This document shows, piece after piece, positions 1 to 9,642 of a DNA stretch of 64,000 nucleotides (its first letter is position 1; each line of letters begins with the position of its first letter). The notes beneath the pieces are model-generated. The model had not been told where the DNA came from. It ran no database searches and was given only the letters and a program-made list of their open reading frames with translations. The stretch is from Bacteroidota bacterium. GTDB lineage: Bacteria; Bacteroidota; Bacteroidia; UKL13-3. The translations under genes and the position numbers were made by a program. Where the stretch lies: positions 217,314-281,313 of the forward strand of contig JAAFJM010000002.1 of NCBI GenBank assembly GCA_013298895.1. The letters are read 5' to 3'.

Positions 1-1046
1 ACAGGTAAGTTCCCGGTTTTTCTTACTGTGCTTAATGCTTCATCTATGGCTAAATAACTGGCATTACTCTTAGCCGAAGTTGCTAAGTATACAACTGTTT
101 GCGACAAAATAATTCGTGCTTCGGGCATACCAATCATTTGTATAGCTTGAAAACAATTAGTGGCTAAAAGCAAAGCATTTGGGTTAGCATTGCCTATATC
201 TTCACTTGCCAAAATTAACATGCGCCTTGCTATAAACTCAATACTTTCGCCCGCATCAAGCATCCGTGCTAGGTAATAAACAGCAGCATTGGGGTCGCTA
301 CCGCGCATTGATTTTATAAATGCCGAAATAATATTGTAATGTTCCTCACCATTTTTATCATAACTCGCTATTTTTTGTTGTAAAATGCGAGTAGTGTTTT
401 CATTATTAATTACAATTGGTGTGCTATTGGTTTGATTAATAATTAACTCTAAAATATTGAGTAATTTTCGAGCATCGCCACCACTGTGTAAAAACAACGC
501 TTCGGTTTCTTTAAATTCAATTTGTTTACTTTTTAACCAATCATCTTTAGCTATAGCATTATCTATTATTAATTGTAAATGCTCGGCTTCTAGTTCTTTT
601 AAAATATAAACTTGGCAGCGCCAAAGCAATGCGTTGTTTACTTCAAAACTTGGATTTTCTGTAGTGGCGCCAATTAATACAATACTTCCATTTTCAACGG
701 CACCAAGTAAAGCATCTTGTTGGCTTTTGTTAAAACGATGTATTTCATCTAAAAACAATAAAACTTTTCCAATTTTTTTAGCCTCATCAATTATGCGTCT
801 TACATCGGCTACTCCAGCATTAATGGCACTTAAGCCATAAAAAGGTAAGTTTAATTCATAACCAATTATGCGCGCTAAAGTAGTTTTACCAACTCCCGGA
901 GGGCCCCAAAATATGATAGATGGAATGCTTTTATTTTGAATAGCTTCGCGTAAAATAGCGCCTTTCCCTATTAAATGCTCTTGGCCAGTATATTCGTCTA
1001 AGTTTTGAGGTCTAACACGTTCAGCTAATGGTTTATTTGGGTTCAT
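1..1046 (-). CDS. rarA: Replication-associated recombination protein A (RarA/MgsA AAA+ ATPase), 3' end cut by window edge
   Basis: Reverse strand reads MNPNKPLAERVRPQNLDEYTGQEHLIGKGAILREAIQNKSIPSIIFWGPPGVGKTTLARIIG...; Walker A GPPGVGKT and RarA-typical N-terminus; frame runs off position 1. Confidence 0.9.
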   Translation of the reverse strand, partial: MNPNKPLAERVRPQNLDEYTGQEHLIGKGAILREAIQNKSIPSIIFWGPPGVGKTTLARIIGYELNLPFYGLSAINAGVADVRRIIDEAKKIGKVLLFLDEIHRFNKSQQDALLGAVENGSIVLIGATTENPSFEVNNALLWRCQVYILKELEAEHLQLIIDNAIAKDDWLKSKQIEFKETEALFLHSGGDARKLLNILELIINQTNSTPIVINNENTTRILQQKIASYDKNGEEHYNIISAFIKSMRGSDPNAAVYYLARMLDAGESIEFIARRMLILASEDIGNANPNALLLATNCFQAIQMIGMPEARIILSQTVVYLATSAKSNASYLAIDEALSTVRKTGNLP

Positions 1047-1236
1047 TTTTACAATAATTGTAGTTACAATAATAAGCTTCCAAAAAGCTAGTTTGGCTAA
1101 ATTGAATTTTTATTTATAAAATTTTTTCCAATTCATTGTCAATTTTATGCAGTCATGTATGTTTTAATTGTTGGTAATATTTAGTTTTTGGCACAATTTT
1201 TAACAGGGAATTTTATATTTTTGAAAATAATATAAC

Positions 1237-2706
1237 ATGTTAAAACAAGGCCTATATCAAAAACAACAGCAAAAGCTATCGCCTTTGCAAATACAGTTCA
1301 TTAAGTTATTGCAACTTAATACTGTAGATTTTTTGCAGCGTATTGATTTAGAAATGATTGAAAATCCTGCCTTGCTTAGCAACAAAGATACCGATGCTGC
1401 GCCAAGTGAAGACCCCAAAACCGAAACTCAAGATACGGATGATTTTGATAAAGATTCAAGCGTAGAGGATTATTTGGCTAGCGAAAGTTTTGATGTGAAA
1501 GAGTATGTTAATGATGAATATGAACCTGATGGTTTTCATTTAAGTGATGAAGGTAACGAAGAACGTAAAGATTCGCCATTAGCCGAAACATCTACTTTTC
1601 ATGATGCTTTATTAGAACAATTTAGTGCAGTAGTTACTTCAGAAAAAGAAGAAATTATTGGCAATCAAATTATTGGAACTATTGATGATGATGGCTACTT
1701 GCGCAGGCCTTTAGAAGCTATTATTAATGATTTGGCTTTTGCTCAAAATGTAGAAGCTTCAATAGATGAAATGAAGCATGTTTTAGCTAAAATTCAAAAA
1801 TTAGATCCTCCAGGAATTGGTGCTACCAGCTTGCAAGAATGTTTAATTATTCAGCTAAAACGTAAAGATTATTATAACCGAGCTATTGAATTAGCTATAG
1901 AAGTTTTAGAAAATTATTTTGAAGAATTTAGTAAAAAGCATTATGAAAAAATTGCTAAAGAACTTCATTTAGATGATGAAAAAATAAAGTCAATAATTGG
2001 TATCATTACTAAGTTAAATCCTAAACCAGGCGATAGTTACGGTGGGCAAGCTGCGCAATACATTATGCCTGATTTTACTTTAAACGATGATGGAGGCATG
2101 TTAAGTGTAAGTTTAAATGGCCGTAATACGCCAGACTTGCGCATAAGCCGAACTTATATGGAAGCCATGCAGGCTTACGAAAAAAGTGCTGCGCCTACCA
2201 AAGACCAAAAGGATACCGTGATGTTTATTAAGCAAAAGTTAGATGGAGCAAAATGGTTTATTGATAGCATTAAGCAACGTCAAAATACTCTGCTAACTAC
2301 CATGAATGCCATTTTACAATACCAACACAAGTATTTTGAAGATGGTGATGATAGTAAACTAAGACCTATGATTTTGAAAAACATAGCCGACATGACAGGT
2401 TATGATATTTCAACCATAAGCCGTGTGGCTAATAGTAAATATATCCAAACAGGTTGGGGAATTATTCCATTAAAATACTTTTTTAGCGAAGGTATTACCA
2501 ACGATGATGGCGAGGAAGTAAGCAGCCATGAAGTAAAAAATATTTTAAAAGAAGCCATTGATTCGGAAGATAAACACAAACCTTTACCTGACGAAAAATT
2601 AATGGAAATTCTAAAAGACAAAGGTTACAACATAGCACGCAGAACTGTGGCCAAATACCGCGAACAGCTTAATTTACCTGTAGCAAGGCTTAGAAAAGAA
2701 CTTTAA
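1237..2706 (+). CDS. rpoN: RNA polymerase sigma-54 factor
   Basis: 489 aa; Q-rich N-terminus (LKQGLYQKQQQKLSPLQIQFIKLLQL) and C-terminal RpoN-box ARRTVAKYREQLNLPVARLRKEL. Confidence 0.95.
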   Translation: MLKQGLYQKQQQKLSPLQIQFIKLLQLNTVDFLQRIDLEMIENPALLSNKDTDAAPSEDPKTETQDTDDFDKDSSVEDYLASESFDVKEYVNDEYEPDGFHLSDEGNEERKDSPLAETSTFHDALLEQFSAVVTSEKEEIIGNQIIGTIDDDGYLRRPLEAIINDLAFAQNVEASIDEMKHVLAKIQKLDPPGIGATSLQECLIIQLKRKDYYNRAIELAIEVLENYFEEFSKKHYEKIAKELHLDDEKIKSIIGIITKLNPKPGDSYGGQAAQYIMPDFTLNDDGGMLSVSLNGRNTPDLRISRTYMEAMQAYEKSAAPTKDQKDTVMFIKQKLDGAKWFIDSIKQRQNTLLTTMNAILQYQHKYFEDGDDSKLRPMILKNIADMTGYDISTISRVANSKYIQTGWGIIPLKYFFSEGITNDDGEEVSSHEVKNILKEAIDSEDKHKPLPDEKLMEILKDKGYNIARRTVAKYREQLNLPVARLRKEL

Positions 2707-2712
2707 AAATAC

Positions 2713-3378
2713 ATGTTGTATTATGTTGTAAACGATATTTTTCCTGAATCGGTTTATACTAGAAGGAAAGATGGATTATTGGCTGTTGGTGGGCAAATGA
2801 GTCCTGATTTAGTTTTAAAAGCATACCGAAAAGGTATTTTCCATTGGTTTAATGAAGGTGATTTTCCTATGTGGTTTAGCCCAAATCCTAGAACTGTGCT
2901 TTATCCTAACCAAGTTCATATTTCAAAAAGCATGAAACAAGTTATTAAAAGTAACAAGTTTACTTGTACCATTGATAGAGCTTTTCCTGAAATAATAAAA
3001 CTTTGTAGAACCGAACGCTTAAAAGCCGAAGGCACTTGGATTAGTGAAGAAATAGAGGACATTTATAATATTTTACACTTAAAAGGATACGCACACAGTG
3101 TAGAGGTTTGGTTCGAAAACCAATTAGTTGGAGGCTTATATGGAGTGGCAATAGGTAAATGTTTTATGGGCGAAAGCATGGTGAGTACCATGAGTAATGC
3201 CAGTAAAATGGCTATGATACATTTATGCCAATATCTACAATTGTTCAACTTTCACATGATTGATTGCCAAGTAGAAAATCCTCATTTAATGAGCATGGGC
3301 GCTACCAATATTCCAAGACGCCAATTTTTAGCTGAACTAAATAAAAATATTAAAATTGAAACTGAGGCTTTTAAATAA
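2713..3378 (+). CDS. aat: Leucyl/phenylalanyl-tRNA--protein transferase
   Basis: 221 aa; FPESVYTRRKDGLLAVGGQMSPDLVLKAYRKGIFHWF...WFSPNPRTVL, MGESMVS motif typical of Aat. Confidence 0.93.
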   Translation: MLYYVVNDIFPESVYTRRKDGLLAVGGQMSPDLVLKAYRKGIFHWFNEGDFPMWFSPNPRTVLYPNQVHISKSMKQVIKSNKFTCTIDRAFPEIIKLCRTERLKAEGTWISEEIEDIYNILHLKGYAHSVEVWFENQLVGGLYGVAIGKCFMGESMVSTMSNASKMAMIHLCQYLQLFNFHMIDCQVENPHLMSMGATNIPRRQFLAELNKNIKIETEAFK

Positions 3379-4155
3379 TTAAAAGAAAGATGGGCACTTT
3401 ATTCTTCCTGGTATTCTGTAAGCTATGCTAGCAGTGAAAGTCATATACCAATCGTTGTAATTATCGCTTCCTCTTTTTGTTCCCTTTTGGAAAATATTAC
3501 TTCCATAAATTTCATAGCTTCTATCAGCAATTTGCTGTGTTCTTAAACTTCCAGCAGAGTAGTCCAGGTATTGGGCACTCACGTCATCAATGTAATCGGT
3601 GTATGTTTTTCTGATATTATAATTGGCTTCAAGACTAAAATTTCTCGCAAAAATCCATTTAACACCAACACCAAAAGGTATAGCAAATGAATATTTATTA
3701 TAACCAACACCCTCCGTTTTAACATCCCTAAGTGTTACTGTTTCTCCATTATAAGTTGTTTGCGGATTAAACTGAAAATAAGAAAACCCTCCAAAAATAT
3801 AGCCCGTAACTTTGTAATCCAATACACCATAACCAAATGGCACAAAATTGTATTCTACTAAACCTGCTAATTCTCTTATATTACTTGTGAAATTTAAATT
3901 ACGTGATTTATTAAATTCAAAGTTTTTATCATTTCCACTTACGTTGAATGACGAAAGCTGGCCAACCAATGACCATGTATTGTTAAAATTTAATCTTCCG
4001 AATAAAGTTCCGGCAGCATGTGTTTCATTAAAAGCCACACTTGGAGCCAAATCACCCCAATAGTTTGAAACACCCAAACCAATTCCAACATCAACACTTT
4101 GAGCGTTTAACTTTAAAATATTAACAAGTGCTAAAAATAAAAAAATCTTTTTCAA
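3379..4155 (-). CDS. Outer-membrane beta-barrel protein, DUF6089-like
   Basis: 258 aa; signal peptide, VGIGLGVSNYWGDLAPS..., alternating beta pattern; paralogue of the next gene. Confidence 0.65.
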   Translation of the reverse strand: MKKIFLFLALVNILKLNAQSVDVGIGLGVSNYWGDLAPSVAFNETHAAGTLFGRLNFNNTWSLVGQLSSFNVSGNDKNFEFNKSRNLNFTSNIRELAGLVEYNFVPFGYGVLDYKVTGYIFGGFSYFQFNPQTTYNGETVTLRDVKTEGVGYNKYSFAIPFGVGVKWIFARNFSLEANYNIRKTYTDYIDDVSAQYLDYSAGSLRTQQIADRSYEIYGSNIFQKGTKRGSDNYNDWYMTFTASIAYRIPGRIKCPSFF

Positions 4156-4164
4156 TGAATTATA

Positions 4165-5049
4165 TTAATTAAAAAATGTTGGACATGGTTGACCCTTTGA
4201 CCTAATTATGTATGTTAAGGTTACACCAGAAATAATATAAATATCATTTTCAAAAATCTTTTTGTTACTCCTTGGTGCTCCATCATCAAAATGACCTGTG
4301 CCTAGTTCTGGATAAGCCTCCCAAGACCTATCTGCCAATAAAGCAGCAATTTCTCCACTATTAGATTTTACAACCAAATTATCAGCATATTTACCGCCTA
4401 CATCATCCAAGTAATTAGTCGTTGTAAACCTAAGACCTGTTTCAAAACCTAAATAAAAGGCATCACTAATTCTTGTTCTAAATCCAATACCAAAGGGAAA
4501 AGCAATTTCAGTTAAATTATATTGTTTCAAATCATTATAAACAGTGGAGCCTTGACCTTCAGTTTTTAAAGGTTGCAATTCAATTACTTGTTTTTCGCCA
4601 GCTTGGTTAACATATTCCGTTTTAGGATTGAATTTAAATACACCAATTCCTCCAAATATATATGGAATAAACGGACGTGAATGCAAATTTCTTAAATCAT
4701 TTTTAAGCAAATTGTATTCAAAGTGTAAGCTAAATTCATAAATATCAGAATAAAAATTAAGATTTCTGATTTTTGATTCTGATAAGCTACTTTGCTGATC
4801 AGCACCACTAACTCGGCCATATGCAGCCATTCCCTTAATGGCTACTTTGTTAGAAAAATTGTATCTACCAAATAAAGAAGCAGCAAAATAAGTATTGCTA
4901 AAATTTAATTTTTCATCACTTAAATCGCCAATATAATGCGATGTCCCCAAAAGCATTCCAATCTCTATTTGTTGGGCTTTTACATGTAAATGGTTTAATG
5001 TAATTAGTATAAAAACAGCTAACAGCTTTATTAATTTCATAGCAAACAA
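4165..5049 (-). CDS. Outer-membrane beta-barrel protein, DUF6089-like (tandem paralogue)
   Basis: 294 aa; signal peptide, IGMLLGTSHYIGDLSDEKLNF; aligns by eye with 3379..4155. Confidence 0.65.
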   Translation of the reverse strand: MFAMKLIKLLAVFILITLNHLHVKAQQIEIGMLLGTSHYIGDLSDEKLNFSNTYFAASLFGRYNFSNKVAIKGMAAYGRVSGADQQSSLSESKIRNLNFYSDIYEFSLHFEYNLLKNDLRNLHSRPFIPYIFGGIGVFKFNPKTEYVNQAGEKQVIELQPLKTEGQGSTVYNDLKQYNLTEIAFPFGIGFRTRISDAFYLGFETGLRFTTTNYLDDVGGKYADNLVVKSNSGEIAALLADRSWEAYPELGTGHFDDGAPRSNKKIFENDIYIISGVTLTYIIRSKGQPCPTFFN

Positions 5050-5127
5050 AAATATATAATTTTTTAAAAGTACAAAGCTTTTTAAATCATGTTTAACAAG
5101 TTTGTATTTTAATAACGCATTTATTGG

Positions 5128-5841
5128 TTATTTATTTTGACTTATTTCTAAAATATTATTTTCAATAGCTTCTAATTTAGGACTATAAGTTAAAGTATCG
5201 AGTCTAAATTTACAGTATTTTATTTTGCGGCCTTTGGCCGAAAATAGCTTTTCATAATGTGTAGTAATATTTCTTAAATTGTCATAATTATGAGGTTCGT
5301 TGTGAACATCTTTAATCACCTCAATTGGCCTAATATTCACATTTTCAAAGGTTTCTAGTGTATAGTCAAAGAGACCATCGTCATCAGTTTTAAAATTAAT
5401 AATACCATCTGGCTTGATAATATTTTTGTAAAGAGTTAAAAACTCTGGATGGGTCAACCTATTTTTTTCGTGTCTATCTTTTGGAAAAGGGTCAGGAAAA
5501 GTAATCCAAATTTCATCTACTTCGCCTGGCTCAAAAAACATGTTAATTTTTTGGATAGACATTCGCACAAAGCCAGTATTGGTTAATCCAAGTTCTTGCG
5601 AAATGCCTGCACCTTTCCACATTCTATTGCTTTTTATATCAATTCCTACAAAATTGGTTTCAGGGTCTTGTTGTGCTAAATTTACAGTGTACTCGCCTTT
5701 GCCGCAAGCTAATTCAAGTACCAAAGGCTTGTTGTTTTTAAATACTTCTGTTTTCCATTTTCCTTTTAAATGATAAGGAAAATCAAAACAGTTTGGAAAA
5801 GTTATAAATTCAGCAAATCGTTTTAATTTCTGTTGTCCCAT
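5128..5841 (-). CDS. trmB: tRNA (guanine-N7-)-methyltransferase
   Basis: LELACGKGEYTVNLAQQDPETNFVGIDIKSNRMWKGA and ITFPDPFPKDRHEKNRLTHPEFL motifs. Confidence 0.93.
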   Translation of the reverse strand: MGQQKLKRFAEFITFPNCFDFPYHLKGKWKTEVFKNNKPLVLELACGKGEYTVNLAQQDPETNFVGIDIKSNRMWKGAGISQELGLTNTGFVRMSIQKINMFFEPGEVDEIWITFPDPFPKDRHEKNRLTHPEFLTLYKNIIKPDGIINFKTDDDGLFDYTLETFENVNIRPIEVIKDVHNEPHNYDNLRNITTHYEKLFSAKGRKIKYCKFRLDTLTYSPKLEAIENNILEISQNK

Positions 5842-5870
5842 ATTTTTTTAGTATAATGGATTATACTTTT

Positions 5871-7112
5871 TTATTGCGTTTTAGGTTTGTTATTAGGTTT
5901 AAATTTCTTTTTGAAGCCAGTTTTTTTCTTAAAACCACCAGCAGGTTTATCCATTTTTTTCTCAGGTTCGTATAATGGCGCTTCTCCTAAAAATTCAGGT
6001 AGTGGCAGTTTTGGAATTTCAGTTCCAATTAAATTTTCTATACTAAAAAACCTGCGTTGATCCTTTGGATTGATAAATGTAATGGCTGTTCCAGTAGTTT
6101 CAGCTCGAGCAGTACGGCCAATTCTGTGTATATAATCTTCAGGGTCAGGTGGAACATCAAAGTTTACTACCAAGCTAATTCCATCTACATCTATCCCTCG
6201 TGAAAGAATATCGGTTCCTATTAAAATTTGAACTTCTTTATTTTTAAAGGCAAGCATTATTTGCTCGCGCTCACCTTGTTCTAAATCGCTATGAAATGCT
6301 TTTATAGAAAGGCCAGAGCGTTGCAATTCTTTGTTTAACTCTTTTACTTTTTCTTTGGTACTGGCAAAAATTATTACACTGTTGTGTTCTTTTTCGTTTA
6401 AAATATGTTTAACCAATGCCACTTTTTGCGTGTCAAAAGCCATATAAGCTTGTTGTAAAATTCCTTCTGCGGGCTTACTAATGGCAATATTTACTTGCTC
6501 AGGATTGGTTAAAATACGGCTTGCCATATTCCTGATTTTAGGAGGCATGGTGGCCGAAAATAGAACCGTTTGTCTGTGCTTTGGCAAATAATTGATAATG
6601 CGCATGATATCATCATAGAAACCCATGTCTAACATACGGTCTGCTTCATCCAATACCAAATGTTGCAATGAGCTCATATCAACCGAACCAGCCGAAGTAA
6701 GCATGGCAATTAATCGGCCAGGTGTAGCTATAATAATGTCTGCACCTTCGCGCATGGCTTTTTTCTGTTGCTCAAAAGCTGCACCATCGCCACCACCATA
6801 AACCGAAATAGAACTAATGCCTAAAAAGTAAGCAAAACCTTCTACTTGTTGGTCTATTTGTTGAGCCAACTCGCGTGTAGGTGCAATAATCAGTGTGTTT
6901 AAATTATTCGATTGATTTATTACTATTTTATTTAAAATAGGAAGTAAATAAGCGGCTGTTTTTCCTGTTCCTGTTTGCGCACAAGCTATTAAATCTTTGT
7001 TTGCTAAAATTAAAGGAATGGCGTGTTCTTGAATAGGTGTGGGTTTATCGTAACCCATTGAATAAAGACCGTCTAAAAGCCTTTCGTCAAAATTAAATTC
7101 GTTAAAGTTCAA
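5871..7112 (-). CDS. DEAD-box RNA helicase, RhlE-like
   Basis: ACAQTGTGKTAAY, VLDEADRMLDMGF, SATMP, HRIGRTAR motifs; Lys-rich C-tail. Confidence 0.92.
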   Translation of the reverse strand: MNFNEFNFDERLLDGLYSMGYDKPTPIQEHAIPLILANKDLIACAQTGTGKTAAYLLPILNKIVINQSNNLNTLIIAPTRELAQQIDQQVEGFAYFLGISSISVYGGGDGAAFEQQKKAMREGADIIIATPGRLIAMLTSAGSVDMSSLQHLVLDEADRMLDMGFYDDIMRIINYLPKHRQTVLFSATMPPKIRNMASRILTNPEQVNIAISKPAEGILQQAYMAFDTQKVALVKHILNEKEHNSVIIFASTKEKVKELNKELQRSGLSIKAFHSDLEQGEREQIMLAFKNKEVQILIGTDILSRGIDVDGISLVVNFDVPPDPEDYIHRIGRTARAETTGTAITFINPKDQRRFFSIENLIGTEIPKLPLPEFLGEAPLYEPEKKMDKPAGGFKKKTGFKKKFKPNNKPKTQ

Positions 7113-7256
7113 ATAAGTGTATTGTTAAATGTTATTTTTTAAAATCATCAAATTGTAATTATTGATTACAAAAAATGGTCTAAAAACTTTTACAATATAT
7201 ACAATTTGAGCCATAAGCCAATTTTACTAAATTAAAATCAGCTTTTAGCCAATCAA

Positions 7257-7778
7257 TTACCTAATTCTATCAGCACTTTTTACCAAATCATCATCCTTTT
7301 TGATTAAGCGCAAAACGCGCCAGTTAAGGTAAAAATTAAATATCATCAACATAATACCTAAAGTGCTGTATGGCATTAGTTTACTAAACTCAAATCCAGG
7401 GATATAATTGATGGCTTTTGCAAAAACTGCTGAGTATAACATGGCCATTACTAAAAAGTTTAAACGAGTTAATTTCATTTGTTTTTCGCGGTTTTTGTAA
7501 GAAAAAATAATACCAATAGTTAATCCAATTAAAATAGCCGCAATGGCAATTAAACCATATTGAATTGACATGGATTTAATAACACTTGTTTGTGTTGCTT
7601 GACCACCTGTCATACTTTTTTGTACTTCGGTTACTTTAAAATAAAATATATTTAAATCATATTCATCCACGCCATTAGTTGGATTTGATTGTTTTAGCGA
7701 TAATAAACTTCCGCTACACATTACTGATGTTAATACAATAATTGCAATTAAATATACGGTTTGAATACGTTGAATCAT
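7257..7778 (-). CDS. DUF4293-like membrane protein
   Basis: 173 aa, MIQRIQTVYLIAIIVLTSVM..., several TM segments. Confidence 0.7.
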   Translation of the reverse strand: MIQRIQTVYLIAIIVLTSVMCSGSLLSLKQSNPTNGVDEYDLNIFYFKVTEVQKSMTGGQATQTSVIKSMSIQYGLIAIAAILIGLTIGIIFSYKNREKQMKLTRLNFLVMAMLYSAVFAKAINYIPGFEFSKLMPYSTLGIMLMIFNFYLNWRVLRLIKKDDDLVKSADRIR

Positions 7779-7889
7779 GGTTTTGTTTGTTTTAAAAAGT
7801 GTGGCAATTTATAAATCTTTATTCAAATTTTTAAAAATGAAAAGTAGCATTAGCTTTGCCTAGCTAAAATTAGTTTTAAAATACAGATT

Positions 7890-9086
7890 ATGAAAGATGT
7901 TTTTATTATAGATGCAGTAAGAACTCCAATTGGAAAATTTGGAGGATCCCTAAGTTCTATCCGCCCCGATGATTTAGGTGCAGAAGTGATTAAAGCCTTA
8001 ATTGCACGCAATCCCAATATTGATATTAATGAGATAGAAGATGTAATTTTTGGTGCTGCTAATCAAGCAGGTGAAGATAACCGAAATGTGGCTAGAATGA
8101 GTGCTTTGTTAGCTGGTTTACCAATTACAGTTGGAGGTAATACAGTAAATCGTTTATGTGCTTCTGGTTTGCAAAGTATAGCTGATGCTAGCCGTGCCAT
8201 TGCTTGTGGCGATGGAGATATTTATATTGCTGGAGGTACCGAAAGCATGACCCGCGCACCTTTTGTAATGGCTAAAGCCGAAACTGCTTACAGCCGCATT
8301 CCAGAAATTTATGATACAACAATCGGTTGGCGTTTTACTAATAAAAAATTATCGGAATTATACCATCCTTTTTCAATGGGCGAAACTGCCGAAAATGTAG
8401 CAGAGCAATGGAAAATTAGGCGCCAAGCGCAAGACGAATTTGCTTTTGCTTCGCAACAAAAATACCATGCTGCTCATTTAGCTAATGTATTTGCAAATGA
8501 AATTATTCCTATAAGCATTCCACAGAAAAAAGGCGATGCCATAGTTTTTAGTAAAGATGAACATCCACGTTTGAGTAGCTTGGAAGAATTAGCCAAACTA
8601 AAACCTGCCTTTAAAAAAGATGGTTCAGTAACTGCCGGAAACTCAAGTGGAATAAACGATGGTGCTGCAGCTTTGATTTTAGCAAGTGAAGATGCTATAA
8701 AAAAATACAATTTAAAACCTTTAGCTCGTTTGGTAAGTAGAGGGGTGGCTGGTGTGCATCCTTCTATAATGGGTGTTGGGCCAATTCCTGCTACTCAAAA
8801 AGCGTTAAAACGCGCAGGATTAACCATGAATCAAATTGGTTTAGTGGAGTTAAATGAGGCTTTCGCAGCTCAAGGTTTGGCTTGTGCCCGCGATTTGGAA
8901 ATTGATCCAAGCATTATCAATGTTAATGGAGGTGCTATAGCCATTGGGCATCCACTTGGAGCAAGTGGGGCACGAATTTCAACTACATTGATACATCAAA
9001 TGCAAAAACAAAATGTACAATATGGTTTAGCCACTATGTGCATTGGCGTAGGCCAAGGTGTGGCATTGATATTTGAAAGAGTTTAG
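7890..9086 (+). CDS. Acetyl-CoA C-acyltransferase / 3-oxoadipyl-CoA thiolase-like
   Basis: 398 aa; VNRLCASGLQSI (active Cys), GGAIAIGHPLGASGAR, TMCIGVGQGVA; GWRFTN resembles PcaF/PaaJ. Confidence 0.9.
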   Translation: MKDVFIIDAVRTPIGKFGGSLSSIRPDDLGAEVIKALIARNPNIDINEIEDVIFGAANQAGEDNRNVARMSALLAGLPITVGGNTVNRLCASGLQSIADASRAIACGDGDIYIAGGTESMTRAPFVMAKAETAYSRIPEIYDTTIGWRFTNKKLSELYHPFSMGETAENVAEQWKIRRQAQDEFAFASQQKYHAAHLANVFANEIIPISIPQKKGDAIVFSKDEHPRLSSLEELAKLKPAFKKDGSVTAGNSSGINDGAAALILASEDAIKKYNLKPLARLVSRGVAGVHPSIMGVGPIPATQKALKRAGLTMNQIGLVELNEAFAAQGLACARDLEIDPSIINVNGGAIAIGHPLGASGARISTTLIHQMQKQNVQYGLATMCIGVGQGVALIFERV

Positions 9087-9131
9087 TATTGTTAGTTGAT
9101 GGTTGTTTGTTGTCAGTTGATAGGTTGTTGA
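9087..9131 (+). repeat. Dispersed GTTAGTTGATGGTTG-type intergenic repeat, copy 1
   Basis: 9093..9125 TAGTTGATGGTTGTTTGTTGTCAGTTGATAGGT matches the reverse complement of 42675..42707 at 29/33 positions. Confidence 0.7.
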
Positions 9132-9287
9132 ACGGAGCCGAAACGAAAAAGCAACACTGAATAATGAATAAAAAATTTTGAATTTTGAAGGAAGTTTTGA
9201 TAAAAAGTTAAGTTTAATTTGCAGGTTTGTTATTTTAATCGGACTAAATCAGTACTTTGTAGAATTTTCCATTAAAATTTACCATAA

Positions 9288-9642
9288 TTTTTTTTAGAAC
9301 AACAAACTAAGAAATCCACTAGAATATATTCGATTAGGTTAATTATTTGTAGCTTACTTTTATTTACAAACACATTTGCTGTTGTAACGGCACAAAATGC
9401 AACTGATACTTTAGTTATAAAAAAAGAAAGTAATAAAGAAACAGTTCCAATCATTAAAAAGAAGGTACATAATCCAATTAGAACGCCAATTATAATTGTT
9501 ACTACCATAAATGGTATAGAGCCCTTATTGTATTTTTACAATATCAAGGAAAAAGTTAATCAACTATTGTACGTTGATATCAAAACTCATTCGGGCTTGT
9601 ACACCGCGGTAATGCATGAGTTTTTCAATACTGTTAATTAAC
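9288..9642 (+). pseudogene. Possible remnant of a small secreted protein (no ATG start)
   Basis: Open plus frame reads ...RIYSIRLIICSLLLFTNTFAVVTAQNATDTLVIKKESNKETVPIIKKK...; signal-peptide-like but lacks an ATG and its end overlaps the sppA 3' end. Confidence 0.3.

Noticed and set aside
634-840. 68-aa plus ORF
   Set aside because: Lies antisense inside rarA, whose frame and motifs are clear.
1189-1210. TTGGCACAATTTTTAAC upstream of rpoN, and ATGGCACATATTTTAA at ~31507, as sigma-54 -24/-12 promoters
   Set aside because: TGGCAC is present but the -12 TTGC element is replaced by TTAA; too weak to call.
9272-9508. 78-aa minus ORF of hydrophobic composition
   Set aside because: Antisense to a more natural signal-peptide-like frame; composition is an artefact of AT-rich sequence.
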